Shown here: positions 59,994-64,000 of the stretch, in pieces
Position numbering within the stretch: the first letter of the stretch is position 1
Layout: each line of letters starts with the position of its first letter
Source of the DNA: JAKAAZ01 sp963817855
GTDB taxonomy: Bacteria > Acidobacteriota > Terriglobia > Terriglobales > Acidobacteriaceae
Direction: 5' to 3'
DNA: 64,000 nt
Assembly (NCBI GenBank): GCA_963817855.1
Contig: CAWFQA010000001.1
Coordinates: 620,001-684,000 of the forward strand
Translations under genes and position numbers: made by a program
Notes under the pieces: model-generated
Database searches by the model: none
What the model was told of the DNA's origin: nothing
The model's input: only the letters and a program-made list of their open reading frames with translations

Positions 59994-62221
59994 GTGAAAA
60001 ACAAACTCCCTTCCACTGCTCTGAATCGTTTTCGCCGTTCTGCCGGGTTCGCGATCTCGGCAGGCGTGTGCGTTCTCGTTCTCTCAACTTCTGCCCTGGC
60101 ACAATCCGCAACAGTCTATCGCCTCAACCGCAACCTCCGCAAGCTCACTCGCCCTGGTGCCAATGCCGCGGGAGATTCATCCGCGCGATAGTGCTGTCGC
60201 TGAAAGACGGCATCAGCGTCGACACCACCAGCCATGACCCGGAAGACAAATTCGCTGCGACCGACCTGGTGGAGACATTGAAAGGCCGTGGAGTCAATGC
60301 GCGTGAAGGGCATCACGACAAAGTCCAGTTGATTCTGATGCGGCTGGATGACAAGGATGCTGCGAAGATTCTGCAGCATGCCGGAGTCAGCTTTGATCCC
60401 GCGATGCATGACGAAGGCTACGTTCTGGTGACTGACGGTAAAAAGACGTACGACATTGCCGCGACCAGCGCTGGGCTCTACTACGGCGCGCAGACCATCA
60501 AGCAACTGGTTGTCGGGGGAACGCCGGATGGAAAGGCTTTCGGCTCGGCTGCGGTGCTCCATGGGGTGTTGATTCGCGATTGGCCGGCGATGAAGTATCG
60601 CGGAGTGGATGACGATCTTTCCCGCGGCCCGATTCCAACACTCGCATTTCAGAAGCACCAGGTGAAAGTGTTTTCGGAATACAAGGTGAACCTTTACTCG
60701 CCATACTTTGAGAACACACTGGCATATGCGTCGAACCCGTTGAGTGCGCCTCCGGGAGGAGCGATGACGCGGGCGGATGTGGAAGCCCTGGTGAAGTACG
60801 CGCAACAATATCACGTGACGATCGTGCCGGAGCAGGAGGCCTTTGGCCATCTGCATCACACCCTGATGTTCGACAAGTACGCCAAGTTGGCGGAGACGCC
60901 GCACGGCGCGGTGCTGGCGCCAGTGCAGCCGGGATCGATTCAGCTGATCCAGCAGTGGTTCACGGAGATTGCGGCGATGTTCCCGGGACCGTTTATGCAT
61001 ATCGGCGCGGATGAAACCTCCGATTTAGGCAAAGGACAGAGCAAGGATGAGGTCACGAAAGAGGGTCTGGGCAAGGTCTACATGGATTTCCTGATCCAGA
61101 TTCACCAGGCGCTGCAGCCGCTGCACAAGCAGCTGTTGTTCTGGGGTGATATTGCGATGAACGATCCGGACCTGGTGAAGACACTGCCGAAGGACATGAT
61201 CGCCATTGCCTGGGTCTACAGTCCGGAGCCGGAAGGCTACGACAAATGGCTGTTGCCGTTCACCAATGCGGGCTTGCAGACGTGGGTTGCGCCGGGAGTG
61301 AGCAATTGGAGCCGGGTTTATCCGGACAGCAATTCGGGCCTGCTGAACATTCAGGAGTTTGTGCGCGACGGCCAACGCCTGGGCTCCACCGGCGTGTTGA
61401 ACACGGTATGGAATGATGATGGCGAAGGACTGTTCAATCAGGACTGGTATGGTATTTTGTTTGGCGCTGCCGCGGGATGGCAGCCGGGTGCTAGCAGCAT
61501 TCCGCAATTTCAAGATAGCTATGGGCAGGTGTTCCATGGTGATCGGACCGGCAAGATCAACCAGGCGCAGATTGAATTGATGGCGGCGCAGAAAACGCTA
61601 TCCGATACAGGGCTCGACGAATCGAGCGACGACCTTTTCTGGGTGGATCCCTGGAGCAAGGAAGGGCAGGAGGTCTCCGCGAAGTTGTTGCCGGTGGTGC
61701 AAACGCTGCGCGAGCAGGCGGAGCAGGCCATCATCCTGATCGATCAGGCACGGGCTGCTGGACCGCTGCGGGAAGAAGATGCGCTGGATGCGATGGAAAT
61801 GGGGGCTCGCCGCATGGATTTTCTGGGATACAAGTTCGAGGCGGCGCAGGAAATGTTGACCGCCTATAATCGCGCCTACCAGGAGCAGAATGATCCGGCG
61901 AATAACAAGCATCTAGGGTCCGGGCTCTATGACATCTCGTCGAATAATGGGCGATGCCAGGATTTGCGGGATGGCTACGGGCTGACTCGCGACCTGTATC
62001 GCGCGGCGTGGCTGAAAGAAAATCGTCCCTACTGGCTGGACAATGTTTCCGCGCAATATGAGACGGCCATGCAGTTGTGGATTCAGCGCGGCGTTCGCTT
62101 TGGCGAAGCGCAAGCTCAATGGTACCAATCGCATACGCTGCCTCCACCGGAGGCGGTCGGATTGCCGCCGATCTCGACAACGCCAACCGGCGAGGTCCCG
62201 CCAACCGTCGTTCCGCAATAA
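59994..62221 (+). CDS. GH20 beta-N-acetylhexosaminidase-like protein, N-terminal frame breaks
   Basis: The main frame (about 60191-62221) encodes a family 20 domain: YYGAQTIKQLVVGGTPDGK, MKYRGVDDDLSRGPIP and the catalytic Asp-Glu pair in MHIGADETSDLGKG. It is exported and would release GlcNAc from chitin or glycans. The signal peptide (GFAISAGVCVLVLSTSALAQ) is in a different frame, and the linking ALVPMPREIHPRDS in the third. Two net +1 changes near 60115-60190 join them; the exact repair is unclear. GTG 59994 is the likely start, about 741 residues. A TonB receptor gene follows. Confidence 0.78.
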
Positions 62222-62524
62222 CAACGGGATAGACGCTCTCATCAAGAATTAGAAGACAGTCGTTCCGCGACAAGCGAGAGGCGGTTGCAGGAGGTTGGCA
62301 GCAAGGAACCCCTCTTACAACCGCATTTCTTTTGCGGGCATCCAGTTTGACTGGCACTGTTTTTGGTTCAGAAGACCCTATTCACAGAACCAAAATGATG
62401 ATGCCGCCGCGGACACTCTTCGCTTCTTCTGAAGGCAACGCAGTCCGTGACGGTGCGAGATTACACAAGCCAACCCGAGCCGGGCCCGCCCACGTTCAGC
62501 GAGGCTTTACAGTTTGGAGGCATC
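62222..62524 (+). other. Spacer between GH20 and TonB-receptor genes
   Basis: No gene is supported here. A TTGACT hexamer occurs near 62348 without a good -10 partner. No hairpin with a T-run is seen, so readthrough from GH20 to the receptor is possible. Confidence 0.4.
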
Positions 62525-64000
62525 ATGCCGCACAACTCCCCCCAGCAATCCAGGAAGCTCCTCGGACTGTTTTTGTTCGTTTCCAGTTTTTTCTTCGTGA
62601 CTCTGCCGTGTATGGCGCAGTTTCGCGCATCCGTCCAGGGCTCGGTTACCGATCCAACCGGCGCGATCGTTCCCGGCGCGACAGTCACTCTGACGGATAA
62701 CTCGACGAACCATACGATGACAACGACGACCTCTGGCAGTGGTGTGTATACCTTCAATGCTCTGCCGCCGGATCAGTTCACATTGACGGTGACCGCACCC
62801 GGATTCACGAAGAAGACGCTGAGCAACGTCCGCGTTCTGCCGGAGCAGGCCAACGCGGTGAACGTCACGCTGAACCTTGGACAGACAACCCAGACGGTGA
62901 CGGTCAGCGGCGCGCAGGCGGCGCAGCTGGATACGGAGACGGCGACGCTCAGCGGCAATATCGACAGCAACCAGATCCAGCATTTGCCGTCGTTCAACCG
63001 CGACGTATTCCAACTGGCGCAACTGGCGCCGGGCGCGTTCGGAGACGCTTCCCAGGCCAGCGGCGGCGGCAGCTACAACTTGCCTGGCAATCAGGGGCCG
63101 GGCGGTTCGGCCAACGGGGCCTCAGGCATTTTCCAGACGGAAAACGGACCGCAAATTCAAACCCGCGGCGGACAATACGAGACCAACGGCATCTCCGTGG
63201 ATGGCATCAGCACGGTGAGCGCAGTTTGGGGTGGCACGTCGGTGATCACGCCTAGCGAGGATTCAGTTCAGGACGTCACGATCGTCACCAACAGTTACGA
63301 CGCCGAGAACGGTCGCTTCAGCGGCTCGCACATTCAGGTGACCTCCAAGTCCGGGACCAACCACCTGCACGGCAGTTTGTTCTTCAAAGCATCGCGGCCC
63401 GGGCTGAATGCCTATCAGCGATGGAATGGCTATGTTGCGGGTGAGAACGCCAGCAGTTCCCCTTCGGACAAGGGTGTGAATCGGAATGCTGAACGCACCA
63501 ACAATTATGGCGCTAGCGTGGGAGGGCCCATCTGGAAGAACAAGATTTTCGCCTTCTTCAACTATGAAACCAGTCCGGAAGCAGCCACGACGACTGGGCA
63601 AGGCTGGTATACGACGTCTGCGTTCGACACCTCGGCGGCGACGGGCAGTATTGCGGCAAAATATTTGTCCTATCCGGGAGAAGGGGTAGCCACCAGCGGC
63701 TTGATTGCCCAAAGCTGCTCACAGATCGGCCTGACGGAGGGAGTGAACTGCAACACGACCTCCAACGGGCTGGATGTTGGGTCCCCCATCAAGACTGGCC
63801 TGGGAATGCAGGACCTGACCTACGGAGGCAATTCCGGGACTCCTGGTGTTGGCGGGGGGCTGGATGGCGTAGCTGATCTGGGACTTTACAATACGGTCAA
63901 TCCAAGCAACACGTCGCAGGCACAGTACAACGGCCGTCTGGACGCCTACGCAAGGCAAAACGATCATGTTTTCTTTACGATTTATTGGGTGCCGGTGACG
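62525..64000 (+). CDS. TonB-dependent-receptor-like protein, 3' part outside window
   Basis: The frame is open from ATG 62525 to the right edge (492 codons), preceded by GGAGG at 62516-62520. A signal peptide (GLFLFVSSFFFVTLPCMAQ) is followed by a carboxypeptidase-regulatory-like domain (VQGSVTDPTGAIVPGATVTL) and a plug region (IQTRGGQYETNGISVDGIST; VTSKSGTNHLHGSLFF). Such large receptors, often over 1,000 residues, are abundant in Acidobacteriota and take up polymers or siderophores across the outer membrane. The nearby GH20 enzyme may supply substrate, which is inferred. Confidence 0.88.
   Translation, partial: MPHNSPQQSRKLLGLFLFVSSFFFVTLPCMAQFRASVQGSVTDPTGAIVPGATVTLTDNSTNHTMTTTTSGSGVYTFNALPPDQFTLTVTAPGFTKKTLSNVRVLPEQANAVNVTLNLGQTTQTVTVSGAQAAQLDTETATLSGNIDSNQIQHLPSFNRDVFQLAQLAPGAFGDASQASGGGSYNLPGNQGPGGSANGASGIFQTENGPQIQTRGGQYETNGISVDGISTVSAVWGGTSVITPSEDSVQDVTIVTNSYDAENGRFSGSHIQVTSKSGTNHLHGSLFFKASRPGLNAYQRWNGYVAGENASSSPSDKGVNRNAERTNNYGASVGGPIWKNKIFAFFNYETSPEAATTTGQGWYTTSAFDTSAATGSIAAKYLSYPGEGVATSGLIAQSCSQIGLTEGVNCNTTSNGLDVGSPIKTGLGMQDLTYGGNSGTPGVGGGLDGVADLGLYNTVNPSNTSQAQYNGRLDAYARQNDHVFFTIYWVPVT

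Noticed and set aside
1..64000. CRISPR arrays, rRNA or tRNA genes
   Set aside because: No regularly spaced direct repeats and no rRNA or tRNA consensus blocks were found on either strand by eye.

Overview
The window looks like a chromosomal segment of a diderm, GC-rich bacterium of the Acidobacteriota, most likely class Terriglobia. This is inferred from family content and no database was consulted. The strongest pointers are two clusters of orphan MacB-like permeases (ADOP type) with PadR regulators and no ATPase gene, a TonB-dependent-receptor-like protein with an N-terminal carboxypeptidase-regulatory domain, a lipid A pathway that includes LpxI, and short intergenic repeats with ends like GTCATTCTGA...TCAGAATGAC.

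Layout. 1-3.5 kb: padR followed by two tandem ADOP permeases on the minus strand; the second runs off the left edge. 3.5-6.8 kb: rplM-rpsI-rpsB-tsf translation operon with a good promoter, a long leader and a bidirectional terminator. 6.8-8.7 kb: a YVTN beta-propeller protein and a PagL-like outer-membrane protein. 8.8-11.3 kb: pyrH, a membrane acyltransferase and a VapBC-type toxin-antitoxin pair. 11.4-20.3 kb: OPT transporter, comF, HNH nuclease, a large membrane protein, a RibD/DHFR-like reductase, lipA, a zinc-ribbon membrane protein and frr. 20.5-27 kb: molybdopterin oxidoreductase, CPXCG protein, then bamA-skp. 27-36.4 kb: lepA, a VC0807-like membrane protein, MltD-like lytic transglycosylase, a histone-H1-like protein, an FmdE-domain protein, two tandem retropepsin-like proteases and an unknown secreted protein. 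36.5-41.2 kb: tyrS, a class V aminotransferase and a membrane SpoIIE/RsbU phosphatase. 41.3-47.1 kb: an envelope cluster (unknown exported protein, SDR, unknown exported protein, SRPBCC, fabZ-lpxA-lpxI) and a peroxiredoxin. 47.3-52.6 kb: the second ADOP pair and a PadR-like gene. 52.6-64 kb: Gfo/Idh/MocA oxidoreductase, SGNH lipoprotein, infC, mtaB, a receiver-only response regulator, a DEAD-box helicase, GH20 hexosaminidase and the start of a TonB-dependent receptor that runs off the right edge.

How the parts relate. Pieces of the classical rpsB-tsf-pyrH-frr and bamA-skp-lpxD-fabZ-lpxA clusters are all on the plus strand but separated by unrelated genes. Outer-membrane biogenesis is the most coherent theme: BamA/Skp, FabZ/LpxA/LpxI, a PagL-like protein, MltD and the TonB receptor.

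Caution on quality. At least seven genes carry reading-frame breaks that a single-base change restores to normal family sequence (tsf, comF, lipA, the mltD-like gene, the SGNH lipoprotein, mtaB twice, GH20 at least twice). Several are essential or nearly so, and most are one extra base. Sequencing or assembly indels are the preferred explanation. I found no tRNA, rRNA, CRISPR array or transposase. I did not find a clear new multi-gene system; the best leads are small regulatory DNA elements, two repeat families and some unusual domain combinations.
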